A DNA stretch of 64,000 bases from Amycolatopsis mediterranei (GTDB lineage Bacteria; Actinomycetota; Actinomycetes; Mycobacteriales; Pseudonocardiaceae): positions 9,674,366 through 9,738,365 of the forward strand of contig NZ_CP100416.1 of assembly GCF_026017845.1 (NCBI RefSeq), given 5' to 3'. The position numbers and the translations under genes are program-made. Each line of letters starts with the position of its first letter. Position 1 is the stretch's first letter. Shown piece after piece: positions 1 to 8,913 of the stretch. The notes under the pieces were generated by a model, which was not told the origin of the DNA, did not search any database, and worked only from the letters and a program-made list of their open reading frames with translations.

Positions 1-306
1 TACACGATCGAGCACGCCCGGGAGAACCGCCTGGTCGCGGCGGCGCTCGGCACCGAAGCCGGTGAGGACCTGCTGCCCCTGCTGACGAGCCGGGGCGAGC
101 CGATCCTCAGCGCGGCCGCGGCCCTCGCCGCCGAGCAGTACCGCGAGTTCGAACCCGGCCTGTCGCCCGAAGCCGCGGCCCTGCTCGCGGAGACCGTCGT
201 GCGCCTTTCCCTGTCGCACCTGGTGCTCTCCACGCACTCGGCGGCCGAAGCGGCCGACGCCGTCACCGCGGTACTGGAACCCGCCATCCGCCAATTCGTC
301 CACTGA
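1..306 (+). CDS. TetR/AcrR family regulator, C-terminal part (start outside window)
   Basis: The frame is open from the first base to a TGA at 304-306, giving the last 101 residues. They are alpha-helical and rich in Ala, Leu and Glu (for example LLTSRGEPILSAAAALAAEQ), as in the ligand-binding half of TetR-type repressors; the DNA-binding half lies upstream. The family call rests on this composition and on context. The gene ends 21 bp before a gene for an R2-like ligand-binding oxidase in the same direction. In Mycobacterium tuberculosis a TetR/AcrR gene (Rv0232) also directly precedes the R2lox gene (Rv0233), which makes this the probable regulator of the oxidase. The effector is unknown. 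Confidence 0.7.
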   Translation, partial: YTIEHARENRLVAAALGTEAGEDLLPLLTSRGEPILSAAAALAAEQYREFEPGLSPEAAALLAETVVRLSLSHLVLSTHSAAEAADAVTAVLEPAIRQFVH

Positions 307-327
307 ATCGTCAATCGGAGTGACACG

Positions 328-1296
328 ATGACCGACACGCTCCCGGAACTCCGCACCGGCTTTTCCTCCCTGCGCAAGGGCGGGCTGAACTGGGATTCCT
401 TCCCGCTGCGGCTGTTCGTCAAGGGCAACAAGAAGTTCTGGAACCCGGCGGACATCGACTTCAGCCGCGAACGCGAAGGCTGGGACACGCTCAACCCGGA
501 ACAGCAGCGCAGCACGACCTACCTCGTCGCGCAGTTCATCGCCGGCGAAGAAGCCGTCACCGAGGACATCCAGCCGTTCATGCGGGCGATGTCGGCGACC
601 GGCCGGTTCGGCGACGAGATGTACCTGACGCAGTTCTGCTTCGAGGAAGCCAAGCACACCGAGGTGTTCCGGCGCTGGATGGACGCCGTCGGGCTGACCG
701 AAGACCTGCACCCGTTCGTCGCCGAAAACCCGCACTACCGCAAGCTGTTCTACGAAGAGCTGCCGCAGTCGCTGCGGGCGCTGGAGGACGATCCCAGCCC
801 GCTCAACCAGATCCGCGCGAGCGTGACGTACAACCACGTCATCGAAGGCAGCCTCGCGCTCACCGGGTACTACTCGTGGCAGCTGATCTGCACCCAGCAC
901 GACATCCTGCCGGGCATGCAGGAACTGGTCCGCCGCATCGGCGACGACGAGCGCCGCCACATGGCCTGGGGCACGTTCACCTGCCGCCGGCACGTCGCCG
1001 CGGACGACTCGCTGTGGGACGCGGTGCTGCAGCGGATGGGCGAGCTGCTGCCGCACGCGCTCAACATGATCCAGTGGGTGCAGGACCAGTTCGAGGAACT
1101 GCCGTTCGACAACGACCCGCAGGAGATCGTCCAGTACGCGGCCGACCGGGCGCAGCGGCGGCTGGGCGCGATCGAGTCGGCGCGCGGGATGCCGGTGGAG
1201 CAGATCGACGTCGACTACTCGCCGGAGCAGCTGGAGGAAACCTTCGGCGAAGAAGACGCGAAGGCGATCGCGGAGGCCGCTGCCGCGGTGTCCTGA
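328..1296 (+). CDS. R2-like ligand-binding oxidase (R2lox), Mn/Fe type
   Basis: A 322-residue soluble four-helix-bundle protein of the ribonucleotide reductase R2 superfamily, resembling M. tuberculosis Rv0233 rather than a true NrdB/NrdF. Metal ligands fit the R2lox pattern: Glu74, Glu107 and His110 (FEEAKH), Glu173, Glu208 and His211 (DDERRH). Val77 and Tyr168 sit exactly where R2lox proteins form their Val-Tyr ether crosslink. The family binds a Mn/Fe cofactor and a long-chain fatty-acid ligand; its physiological substrate is unknown. A GGAG lies just before the ATG. The partner upstream is a TetR gene, and a convergent acyl-CoA synthetase lies downstream, which fits a lipid-related role (inference). 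Confidence 0.88.
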   Translation: MTDTLPELRTGFSSLRKGGLNWDSFPLRLFVKGNKKFWNPADIDFSREREGWDTLNPEQQRSTTYLVAQFIAGEEAVTEDIQPFMRAMSATGRFGDEMYLTQFCFEEAKHTEVFRRWMDAVGLTEDLHPFVAENPHYRKLFYEELPQSLRALEDDPSPLNQIRASVTYNHVIEGSLALTGYYSWQLICTQHDILPGMQELVRRIGDDERRHMAWGTFTCRRHVAADDSLWDAVLQRMGELLPHALNMIQWVQDQFEELPFDNDPQEIVQYAADRAQRRLGAIESARGMPVEQIDVDYSPEQLEETFGEEDAKAIAEAAAAVS

Positions 1297-1304
1297 CGGA
1301 TCGG

Positions 1305-1329
1305 GGCGGCCGGACTGGCTCCGGCCGCC
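1305..1329. terminator. Hairpin between convergent R2lox and acyl-CoA synthetase genes
   Basis: A perfect 9-bp GC-only stem (GGCGGCCGG / CCGGCCGCC) with a 7-nt loop lies in the 34-bp gap between the two convergent stop codons. There is no T-tract, as is usual in high-GC actinomycetes. It can serve both genes. Confidence 0.6.
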
Positions 1330-1330
1330 T

Positions 1331-2989
1331 TCAGGCGTGCTTCGTCGCCGCTGCCTGCTCCAGGCCCAGCAGGCTGATCGACTTCTCGCGCATCTCGACC
1401 TTGCGGACCTTCCCGGTCACCGTCATCGGGAACTCGTCGACGACGTGGACGTACCGCGGGATCTTGTAGTGCGCCAGCTTGCCGCTGCAGAACTCGCGGA
1501 CCTTCTCCGCGGTCAACGGCGAAGCGCCCTGCCGCATCCGGACCCAGGCCATCAGCTCTTCGCCGTACTTCTCGTCGGGGACGCCGATCACCTGCGCGTC
1601 GAGGATGTCCGGGTGCGTGTACAGGAACTCCTCGATCTCCCGCGGGTACAGGTTTTCGCCGCCGCGGATGACCATGTCCTTGATGCGGCCGGTGATGTTG
1701 ACGTAGCCGTCGCCGTCCATCACCGCCAGGTCGCCGGTGTGCATCCAACGGGCCGCGTCGATCGCCTCGGCCGTCTTGTCGGGCTGTTCCCAGTACCCGA
1801 GCATCACCGAATACCCGCGCGTGCACAGCTCGCCCGGCTCGCCGCGCGGGACCGTCAGGCCGGTTTCGGGGTCGACCACCTTGACTTCCAGGTGCGGCCC
1901 GACGCGCCCGACCGTCGACACGCGGCGCTCGATCGAGTCGTCGGACCGGGTCTGCGTCGACACCGGGGACGTCTCGGTCATGCCGTAGCAGATGGACACC
2001 TCCGCCATCCCCATCCGGTCGATGACCTGCTTCATCACCTCGACCGGGCACGGCGACCCGGCCATGATCCCGGTGCGCAGCGACGTCAGGTCGAACTCGC
2101 CGAAGTCCGGGTGGTTGAGCTCGGCGATGAACATCGTCGGCACGCCGTAGAGCGACGTGCACCGCTCGGCCGCGACCGCTTCGAGGGTGGCGCGCGGGTC
2201 GAACGCCGGGGCCGGGATGACCATGCAGGCGCCGTGGCTGGTGCAGGCCAGGTTGCCCATCACCATGCCGAAGCAGTGGTAGAAGGGCACCGGGATGCAC
2301 ACCTTGTCGTGCTCGGTGTAGTTGCAGAGCTCGCCGACGAAGAAGCCGTTGTTGAGGATGTTGTGGTGGGACAGCGTGGCGCCCTTGGGGAAGCCCGTGG
2401 TCCCGGACGTGTACTGGATGTTGATCGGGTCGTCGGCCGACAGCCCGGCCTGCAGGTGCGCCAGCTGCGCCGGGTCACCCCCGCGGCCGGCCGCCAGCAG
2501 CGCCTGCCAGCCCTCGCCGCCCAGGATCACGACCTGCTCGAGCGCCGCGCACTTCTCGCGCACCTCATCCGCCATCGCGGGGTAGTCGGACGTCTTGAAC
2601 TTGTCCGACGCCACCAGCAGCCGGATCCCGGCCTGGTTCAGCACGTACTCCAGCTCGTGCGCGCGGTAGGCCGGGTTGATGTTGACCAGGATCGCGCCGA
2701 TCTTCGCCGTCGCGTACTGGAGGAACGTCCACTCCGCCCGGTTCGGCGACCAGATGCCGACCCGATCGCCCTTGCCGATGCCCTGCGCGACCAGTCCCAG
2801 TGCCAGCGCGGTCACCTCGGCGGCCAGCTCCCGGTAGGTCCACCGCCGGCCGGCGGTGCGGTCCACCAGCGCGTCCCGGTCCCCGAACGCGGCCACCGTC
2901 CGGTCGAAGTTGTCGCCGATGGTGTCCCCGAGCAGGGGGACCTCCGACGTCCCCGAGGCGTAGCTCGGCAGGGCGGGCGCGTCAGGCAT
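1331..2989 (-). CDS. Acyl-CoA synthetase, AMP-binding family (FadD35-like)
   Basis: A 552-residue ANL-superfamily enzyme expected to activate a carboxylic (probably fatty) acid to its CoA thioester through an acyl-adenylate. The P-loop-like motif YTSGTTGFPKGA is at about residues 193-204, the YGMTETSP motif is near residue 350, and the C-terminal TGKVRKVEM segment carries the expected catalytic lysine. The open frame extends 49 codons further upstream, but the ATG at 2989 has a strong GAGGAGG ribosome site and begins where the family usually begins. Its size and N-terminus resemble mycobacterial FadD35; substrate chain length cannot be read from the sequence. It is convergent with the R2lox gene. 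Confidence 0.85.
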   Translation of the reverse strand: MPDAPALPSYASGTSEVPLLGDTIGDNFDRTVAAFGDRDALVDRTAGRRWTYRELAAEVTALALGLVAQGIGKGDRVGIWSPNRAEWTFLQYATAKIGAILVNINPAYRAHELEYVLNQAGIRLLVASDKFKTSDYPAMADEVREKCAALEQVVILGGEGWQALLAAGRGGDPAQLAHLQAGLSADDPINIQYTSGTTGFPKGATLSHHNILNNGFFVGELCNYTEHDKVCIPVPFYHCFGMVMGNLACTSHGACMVIPAPAFDPRATLEAVAAERCTSLYGVPTMFIAELNHPDFGEFDLTSLRTGIMAGSPCPVEVMKQVIDRMGMAEVSICYGMTETSPVSTQTRSDDSIERRVSTVGRVGPHLEVKVVDPETGLTVPRGEPGELCTRGYSVMLGYWEQPDKTAEAIDAARWMHTGDLAVMDGDGYVNITGRIKDMVIRGGENLYPREIEEFLYTHPDILDAQVIGVPDEKYGEELMAWVRMRQGASPLTAEKVREFCSGKLAHYKIPRYVHVVDEFPMTVTGKVRKVEMREKSISLLGLEQAAATKHA

Positions 2990-3056
2990 GGTGCCTCCTC
3001 GGACGTCTTCGTCGGGCGTCCCGAGTCTAAGAAGCGAACCCGCTCGTGGCGACCGC

Positions 3057-3869
3057 TCATTTCGCCCGGGTGAACCGCCCTTGGACCGTGTGCACGCCGT
3101 CGGCGGACGTGGCTTGCACGTCGTAACCGTCGGCACCGGCGTCGCGCGTGCCGGCGGTGTGGTTGTACTGGACGGCGAAGACGTGCTGCGCGGCCGGAGC
3201 GGTCCGGCCCGGCTTGAGCTCCCAGCGGTAGACCACCACGCCGTCGCTCTCCTGCGCGGTGGTGGTGAAGTCGTCGGCTGGCCCGGTCTGCCACTGGCCG
3301 GTGCTCTGCACGCTGCCGGTCTGCGTGATGCGCACTTCCACGGTGAGCGCGCTCAGCGGCTGGGTGGTGTCGAGGGCGAGGGTGCTCTGCGCCCAGTAGA
3401 CGGTGCTGTGCGGATCGACGGAGCCCTGCGCCGACAGCGGCCCGTCCGAGACCCGGCTGCCCACCGGTGCGGCCGGGGTCGCACCGGCCGGCGACGAACG
3501 GCCGGTCGTCGGCCGGTCCGGATGTCCCGACGCGGGCGGCAGCGCCGAGCCGCCGGTGGGGCGAGCGGCGGGCGTGGTGCTGGTGCTGGGCGTCACCCCC
3601 GTGGTCGGGACGGCGAGCGTGGTCGTGGCCTCCGGTCGCGCCGGCGCGACCGGGACGACCCCGGCGACGGCGAGACCGGCGACGGCCAGGATGCCGGCCG
3701 CGGCGGAGCCGGCGAGCACCACTTTGGGCCAGGACCGCGCGGGCTTCGGCGCCCGGTGGCGGACCGTGGTGGCGGTCACCCCGCGCTGCACGCGGGCCAG
3801 GATCCGGTCGTGGTCGGGCTGGTGTGTCTCGGCGGCTTCGCGCAGCCGCCTGCCGATCTCGTCGTTCAC
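3057..3869 (-). CDS. Membrane anti-sigma-like protein with extracytoplasmic beta-rich domain
   Basis: A 270-residue protein starting at GTG 3869, whose GTGA overlaps the stop of the sigma factor gene; a GGAGAGGGGA ribosome site lies inside that gene. Residues 1-45 are a charged cytoplasmic segment, about 49-73 form one membrane span, 78-145 are a Thr/Pro/Ala-rich linker, and 150-270 are a secreted domain rich in Thr, Gln, Trp and Tyr. No zinc-binding HxxxCxxC anti-sigma motif is present, so the anti-sigma role is inferred from topology and coupling. An N-terminal cytoplasmic piece with an outer binding domain, next to a xyloglucanase, recalls clostridial RsgI polysaccharide sensors, but no homology to them was seen. 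Confidence 0.6.
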   Translation of the reverse strand: MNDEIGRRLREAAETHQPDHDRILARVQRGVTATTVRHRAPKPARSWPKVVLAGSAAAGILAVAGLAVAGVVPVAPARPEATTTLAVPTTGVTPSTSTTPAARPTGGSALPPASGHPDRPTTGRSSPAGATPAAPVGSRVSDGPLSAQGSVDPHSTVYWAQSTLALDTTQPLSALTVEVRITQTGSVQSTGQWQTGPADDFTTTAQESDGVVVYRWELKPGRTAPAAQHVFAVQYNHTAGTRDAGADGYDVQATSADGVHTVQGRFTRAK

Positions 3870-4396
3870 CGGCTTCCCCTCTCCGCCGCCAGGTCCCCGG
3901 CCGCTTGCACGCCGAGCAGGCGTTCCAGCTCGGCCAGTCCCTTCGAGGTCTGGCTCTTCACCGCACCGACCGAGATGCCCAGCGCCTGGGCGGTGTCCTT
4001 CTCCGACAGGTCGAAGGCGTGCCGGAGGATGACGCAGGCCCGCTTCCCGAAGGGCAGCCGGCCCAGCGCCGCCCGCACGTCCACGACGGCGGCCACGTCG
4101 GGACTCCGCTGCTGCTGGGCACCCGGCGCCCAGAACAGGGCGATCCGGCGGCGCTCGCGCGTGGAGCTGCGGACCCGTTCCCGCGCCAGGTTCGCGACCA
4201 CCCCGCGGGCGTACGCCAGGGGGTGTTCGGCCGCGCGCAGGCGGTCCCAGCGCTGCCACAGGGCGATCAGGGCATCGGCGGCGAGGTCGTCGGCCGCGTC
4301 CGGCTCGCCGGTCAGCAGGAACGAAAACCGGGCCAGCCCGGCGTAGTGCCGTTCGAAGAACTCGTGGAACTCCGCCGACGTGTCATCGAGGAGCAT
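3866..4396 (-). CDS. ECF sigma factor, SigE-type family
   Basis: A 176-residue two-domain ECF sigma factor. The region 2 part runs from about residue 12 to 75 (FERHYAGLARFSFLLTG; helices ending near ANLARERV). The region 4 helix-turn-helix is at about 108-162 (LGRLPFGKRACVILRH, then GISVGAVKSQTSKGLAEL). It should direct RNA polymerase to a small regulon. The ATG at 4396 is preceded by GGAAGAGGG; the open frame continues upstream without family similarity. Its stop overlaps the start of the membrane partner by four bases, so the two are translationally coupled. The GH74 xyloglucanase ends about 105 bp upstream on the same strand, which suggests one regulatory unit (inference). Confidence 0.85.
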   Translation of the reverse strand: MLLDDTSAEFHEFFERHYAGLARFSFLLTGEPDAADDLAADALIALWQRWDRLRAAEHPLAYARGVVANLARERVRSSTRERRRIALFWAPGAQQQRSPDVAAVVDVRAALGRLPFGKRACVILRHAFDLSEKDTAQALGISVGAVKSQTSKGLAELERLLGVQAAGDLAAERGSR

Positions 4397-4502
4397 GTGT
4401 CTCGGCTGCCCTCTTCCTACCCATGCACCCCTCCAAGGCGGGAACGTACCGGAGGCCACCGGCCGGGCCGCGCACGCACGCCCCGGCCGGTGCTGCCCTT
4501 GC

Positions 4503-7193
4503 TCAGGAAAGGTCGCCGTACAGCACACCACGGGCCGCCGCGGAGCCGAGGTAGACCCGGCCGTAGACGTCGGGGTCGCCGGTGATGACACCGGTGCTCC
4601 CGCCGTACTGGTGCTGGTCGTCGTTGATCCGCACCCAGGTGGCGCCGCCGTCGGTGGAGCGGAAGATCCCGGTGCCGCCGGACACGGTGCCGCCGAGGTA
4701 GAGGGCCGGGTAGCTCGCGCCAGGGGCGGCCTTGCCGAAGCCGAGGGCGTCGGCCCCGCCCACCTTGCCGAGCTTGCTGAAGCTCGCTCCGCCGTCGGTG
4801 GAGTGCAGAAGCCCGCCGCGGTCCGCGATCCACAGGTCCCCGGCGCGGCCCGGTGCGGCCTCGAGGTGCCCTCCCGGGAGCCCGCCGGCGCGGGCGGTGA
4901 AGCTCTTGCCGCCGTCGGTGCCGGCGAACAGGGTGCCGCCGCTGAGCGCGTAGAAGCTGCCCGCCGCGGCGCGGTCGGCCACCACGGCCGTGCCCTTGGG
5001 CAGACCGGTGGACGCCGTCCAGGTGGCGCCCCGGTCGGTGGAGACGGCGGGCACCTGCCCCGAGGCGGTCCACACCACGGTGCCGCCGTCGGCCGAGATC
5101 GCCACGGTGCCGCCACCCGCACCGCTCACCGGCGCCCCGGCAAAGGGCCGCCAGCTGACACCGCCGTCCGTGGAGTAGGCACCCCGTGCCTGGTCGCTGT
5201 AGCCGACGCGGACGACGGTGTCCGGCTTGGCCTGCGCGAAGTCGATCCCGGTGGTGTTGCTGAAGCGCGGCCCGGACGACGCCGCGGCCGGCACCTCGGC
5301 CAGGTCGTCGTGGCGGAACCCGCCGACGTCGCCGAGCGCGCTGATCAGCTTGCCGCCGGGCGGGGCGACCAGACCGAGGACCGCGGTCTCCTCCAGCCCC
5401 TTGGCCGGAACCGTCCAGTGCGTGGCACCGCCGCGGTCCGCCGCGGTCACGTCGTTGCTCGCCCACAGGCCCGATCCGGTGCCGTACAGGACGTGCCCCG
5501 GATCGAAGGGGTCGAGGGCCAGCGCGCCCATCCAGTGACCGATGCCGGTGCCGACGTACGGCGCGGCGGAGGCGTCCCGGACGGACGTGGCGCCGAGCGC
5601 CTTCCAGGTGCCGCCGCCGTCGGTCGAGCGGTACAGCTCGTCCGACGGCCACCAGCGGTCGAGGGTGGTGACCAGCACCGTTCCCGGGCTCTGCGGGTCC
5701 ACCGCCAGCCCGGCGAAGCCGAACCCGGTGGCGGGAATCGGCGAGACGTCCTTCCAGGCCCCGCCGGCCGGCGCGTACTTCCACACCGAACCGGCTTTCA
5801 CGCCGTTCGGGCCGGGGGTGTCGGTGTAGGTCACGTACAGCGAACCGTCACCGGAGAGGACGCCGTGCTGCGGCAACTGCCCGGCCGGCTGCCCGGGAAC
5901 GGCCTGCCAGCTGACGCCGCCGTCGGTGGAGCGGTACAGCGAGGTGGTCTTGTCGGCGGCACCGACGTAGATCGTCTTGCTGCCGGCCGGGCCGAAGGTG
6001 ACGAAGGACAGGCCGACCCCGCTGCTCGCGCCGTCGGTGACGGGGAAACCGGGGACCTGGTTCCACGTCGCGCCGTAGTCGGTGCTGCGCCACAGCCCGT
6101 TCTTGCGGGTGCCCAGGTACAGCGTCCCGTGGTCGGCGGGGTCGATGGCCAGGCGCTCGCCCATGGACCGGCCGTCCTCGTTGCCGCCCAGCTTGAACGG
6201 CAGGTCGGTGCGCTGGAACGTCCGGCCCTGGTCGGTGGAGCGCAGGAGCGCGCCGTTGCCCGCCCAGTCGTTGGTGTAGGTGCCGGTCGCGAGGTACAGG
6301 CGATCGGGGTCGACCGGGTCGGTCGCCACGCTTTCGATGCCGTAGGTGTTCCAGTCCGCGGCCCAGTCGGTCAGCGGGACCCACCGGTCGGCGCCGGCGT
6401 CCCAGCGGTAGGCACCACCGACGTCGGTCCGCGCGTACAGCAGACCCTTGCGGCTGGGGTTGAAGACGAACCCGGTGACGAAGCCACCGCCCGCGATCGG
6501 GACGTTGCGCCAGGTGTACCGGCCCGAACCGGCCGGTGCCGCGGGCGGCGGGGCCGGCGCGCCGGAGGACGGCCGGGGCGCGCCGGGCCTCGTGGGCGCC
6601 GAGGGCGGGGCGGCGGTGGCCGTCTTCGCCAGCTTCCACTGCTGGTCGGTGCCGCCCCCGTCGGCGGACGGGACGATCGCGCCGTCGGCACCGTCGGGCA
6701 CGCCGAGGACCAGGCCGTCGTCGCGCGAGACGATCTTCACCACGCCGTTGCCGACCTCGGTGAGCTTCCACTGCTGGCCGGCGGCGCCGGTGTCCGACTG
6801 CTGTTCGACGCCGGCCCGCCCGGTGGCGGCCTTCCGCACGCCCAGCACCTTCCCGCTGTTGTGGTTGACCAGCCGGCAGAAACCGCCGCCGACGAGCTTC
6901 ACCTGCCACTGCTGGCTGGCGGCACCGGTGGCCCGCTTCTCCTCCTGGATCCGGACGCCGTCGGCGTGGTCCGCCCCGGCGACGTCCAGTGCGTTGCCGC
7001 TGCGCACGGAGACGAACTGGTAGTAGGCGACGGTGTCCACCGCCGCCGCCACCGGCTCCGCGCTGTCCCGCGTGAAGTACAGGTAGGGACCGACCAGCGC
7101 CGTCAGCCCCGAAGCCAGGGCGAGCACCGTCCAACGCCCGCGTCTGCGCGGTGCGGCGCCCTCGCTCCGGTGCCCGTGCCCGGTTTTCCTCAT
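4503..7193 (-). CDS. GH74 xyloglucanase with N-terminal ricin-type carbohydrate-binding domain
   Basis: An 896-residue exported glycoside hydrolase. Residues 20-41 are a hydrophobic signal/anchor after a basic N-terminus. About 55-190 form a ricin-type beta-trefoil with repeated Q-x-W motifs (SQQWQV, GQQWKL, DQQWKL). A Pro/Ala-rich linker follows, and residues 228-896 are a GH74 double beta-propeller with many Asp-box repeats (STDGGxTW-like). The TDVGGAYRW segment near the start of the propeller holds the conserved GH74 Asp region. The family cleaves the beta-1,4-glucan backbone of xyloglucan outside the cell. It precedes a sigma/anti-sigma-like pair and is divergent from the AAA+ operon. Confidence 0.9.
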   Translation of the reverse strand: MRKTGHGHRSEGAAPRRRGRWTVLALASGLTALVGPYLYFTRDSAEPVAAAVDTVAYYQFVSVRSGNALDVAGADHADGVRIQEEKRATGAASQQWQVKLVGGGFCRLVNHNSGKVLGVRKAATGRAGVEQQSDTGAAGQQWKLTEVGNGVVKIVSRDDGLVLGVPDGADGAIVPSADGGGTDQQWKLAKTATAAPPSAPTRPGAPRPSSGAPAPPPAAPAGSGRYTWRNVPIAGGGFVTGFVFNPSRKGLLYARTDVGGAYRWDAGADRWVPLTDWAADWNTYGIESVATDPVDPDRLYLATGTYTNDWAGNGALLRSTDQGRTFQRTDLPFKLGGNEDGRSMGERLAIDPADHGTLYLGTRKNGLWRSTDYGATWNQVPGFPVTDGASSGVGLSFVTFGPAGSKTIYVGAADKTTSLYRSTDGGVSWQAVPGQPAGQLPQHGVLSGDGSLYVTYTDTPGPNGVKAGSVWKYAPAGGAWKDVSPIPATGFGFAGLAVDPQSPGTVLVTTLDRWWPSDELYRSTDGGGTWKALGATSVRDASAAPYVGTGIGHWMGALALDPFDPGHVLYGTGSGLWASNDVTAADRGGATHWTVPAKGLEETAVLGLVAPPGGKLISALGDVGGFRHDDLAEVPAAASSGPRFSNTTGIDFAQAKPDTVVRVGYSDQARGAYSTDGGVSWRPFAGAPVSGAGGGTVAISADGGTVVWTASGQVPAVSTDRGATWTASTGLPKGTAVVADRAAAGSFYALSGGTLFAGTDGGKSFTARAGGLPGGHLEAAPGRAGDLWIADRGGLLHSTDGGASFSKLGKVGGADALGFGKAAPGASYPALYLGGTVSGGTGIFRSTDGGATWVRINDDQHQYGGSTGVITGDPDVYGRVYLGSAAARGVLYGDLS

Positions 7194-7293
7194 CGCAGCT
7201 CTCCTTGACGTCTTCGGTTCTGCCCCCCAGTTGCCGCCGCTCCCGAAAAGGTTTCCGCTGGTAATCTCCGAACGGACTTCGAGGGGGGAATCG

Positions 7294-8913
7294 GTGGCCG
7301 GCGAGGGGTTTCGTGACGAGCTGACCCAGCTGCTGCAGGCGCGTTACCCGCTGCTCGTCGTCGAGACGCACGAGGAGCAGCGGGTGCTGCGGGAGATCCG
7401 CGCGGTCGCCGAAGACGCCCACCGGCTGCGGACCCCGCGGCGCGTCTACGTCTGGTCGTCCACCACCGGCCTGGCGCCCGCGGGCGGGCCGCCGATCAGT
7501 GAGACCCGCCCCGCGGCCGCCGCGCTGGAACGCATCCACGGCTGGGGCGAGCCGGCCGTCTTCGTGTTCGCCGACCTGCATCCCTCGCTGGTGTCCGAGG
7601 GCGGGCACCGGCCCGATCCCGACGTCGTGCGCCGGCTGCGCGAGCTCGCCGCCGCGTTCAAGACGCGGCCGGTGCCGCTGAGCCTGATCCTCGTGTCGCC
7701 GTCGCTGCCCGTGCCGCCGGAGCTGGAGCACGACGCGACCGTCGTCGACTTCCCGCTGCCCGACCAGCGCCAGATCGGCGAGCTGCTGGACAGCATGGTC
7801 GCCGCGCACCGGCAGAACGTCCGGATCAGCATCGGCCGCGACGACCGCGACATGATCGTCGCCGCCGCGCGCGGGCTGACGCTGCCGGAGGCCGAAAACG
7901 CGTTCGCCAGGGCCCTGGTCGAAGGCGGCGGGCTCGACCCGAGCGACCTCGAGCTGATCCTCGCCGAGAAGCGCCAGGCCGTCCGCCGCTCCGGGATGCT
8001 CGACATCGTGCCGGCGGAGACGGGCTTCGACGCCGTCGGCGGCCTCGACCGGCTCAAGCGCTGGCTGACCAAGCGCACCGGCACCTGGACACCGGCGGCG
8101 TCGGCGTACCACCTCGCGGCACCGAAGGGCCTGCTGCTCACCGGCGTCCCCGGCTGCGGCAAGAGCCTGTCCGCGGTGTGCGTCGCGAACATGTGGCGGC
8201 TGCCGTTGCTGCGGCTGGACCTCGGGCGTGTCTTCGCCGGGCTCGTGGGCTCGAGCGAGAAGAACATCCGCACGGTCATCCGCACCGCCGAAGGCATTGC
8301 GCCGTGCGTGCTGTGGGTCGACGAGATCGAGAAGGGCCTCGCCGGGGCCGGCGGCGGAGGTGACGGCGGCACCGCGCGGCGCGTCTTCGGCACGTTCCTG
8401 TCCTGGATGCAGGAGAAGTCGGCGCCGGTGTTCGTGATGGCCACGGCGAACCAGGTCGGCTCGCTGCCACCGGAGTTCCTGCGCAAGGGCCGGTTCGACG
8501 AGATCTTCTTCGTCGACCTGCCCTCGGCGCCCGAGCGCGCCGCGATCTGGCGGATCCACCTCGGCAAGCGCGTCACCGATCCGTTCGTGGCCAGCGAACT
8601 GCGGCCGGACGACGCGCTGTTCGCCGAACTCGCCGACGTCAGCGCGGGCTACAGCGGCGCCGAGATCGAGCAGGCGGTGCTGTCCGGCCTGGTCGACGCG
8701 TTCGCCGAGAAGCGGCCGCTGCGCCGCGACGACCTGGTGCACGCGGTGCGGTCGACCGTGCCGCTGTCGGTCACCCAGGCCGACGAGATCCTGGCCATCC
8801 GGAACTGGGCGGAGACCAGGGCCGTCGCCGCCACGGACCCTTCGGTTCCCGGTTCGGAGCCCGTCGCGCCGCCTCCTCCGGCGGCCCCGAGTGGGAGGAC
8901 GATCGACGTATGA
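7294..8913 (+). CDS. Ycf46-like AAA+ ATPase
   Basis: A 539-residue cytoplasmic AAA+ protein. The N-terminal half (about 1-235) is a degenerate P-loop-like domain without a Walker motif. The C-terminal AAA module has Walker A GVPGCGKS (284-291), Walker B CVLWVDEIEK (338-347), sensor 1 ATAN (383-386) and the arginine-finger segment RKGRFDEIFF (from 397). This matches the Ycf46 family of plastids, cyanobacteria and other bacteria, whose function is not settled. The GTG at 7294 follows GAGGGGGG at about the right spacing; the frame opens 21 codons earlier without a ribosome site. It is the first gene of a five-gene operon, and its stop overlaps the next start as ATGA. It probably remodels a partner encoded downstream (inference). 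Confidence 0.82.
   Translation: MAGEGFRDELTQLLQARYPLLVVETHEEQRVLREIRAVAEDAHRLRTPRRVYVWSSTTGLAPAGGPPISETRPAAAALERIHGWGEPAVFVFADLHPSLVSEGGHRPDPDVVRRLRELAAAFKTRPVPLSLILVSPSLPVPPELEHDATVVDFPLPDQRQIGELLDSMVAAHRQNVRISIGRDDRDMIVAAARGLTLPEAENAFARALVEGGGLDPSDLELILAEKRQAVRRSGMLDIVPAETGFDAVGGLDRLKRWLTKRTGTWTPAASAYHLAAPKGLLLTGVPGCGKSLSAVCVANMWRLPLLRLDLGRVFAGLVGSSEKNIRTVIRTAEGIAPCVLWVDEIEKGLAGAGGGGDGGTARRVFGTFLSWMQEKSAPVFVMATANQVGSLPPEFLRKGRFDEIFFVDLPSAPERAAIWRIHLGKRVTDPFVASELRPDDALFAELADVSAGYSGAEIEQAVLSGLVDAFAEKRPLRRDDLVHAVRSTVPLSVTQADEILAIRNWAETRAVAATDPSVPGSEPVAPPPPAAPSGRTIDV

Noticed and set aside
328..1296. Ribonucleotide reductase small subunit (NrdB/NrdF)
   Set aside because: The Val and Tyr positions and metal ligands follow R2lox, the radical-Tyr context of class I R2 is absent, and no nrdA/nrdE gene is adjacent.
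1337..3073. Long plus-strand frame over the acyl-CoA synthetase
   Set aside because: It is the antisense shadow of a gene with clear family motifs and has Arg/Asp-rich composition typical of such shadows.
4380..7208. Long plus-strand frame of about 940 codons over the GH74 gene
   Set aside because: Antisense shadow of the xyloglucanase; no family motif or signal peptide.
7294..8913. Proteasomal ATPase (ARC/Mpa) or FtsH-type protease
   Set aside because: No N-terminal coiled coil or OB domain, no HbYX C-terminus, and no zinc protease motif; the pattern is that of Ycf46.
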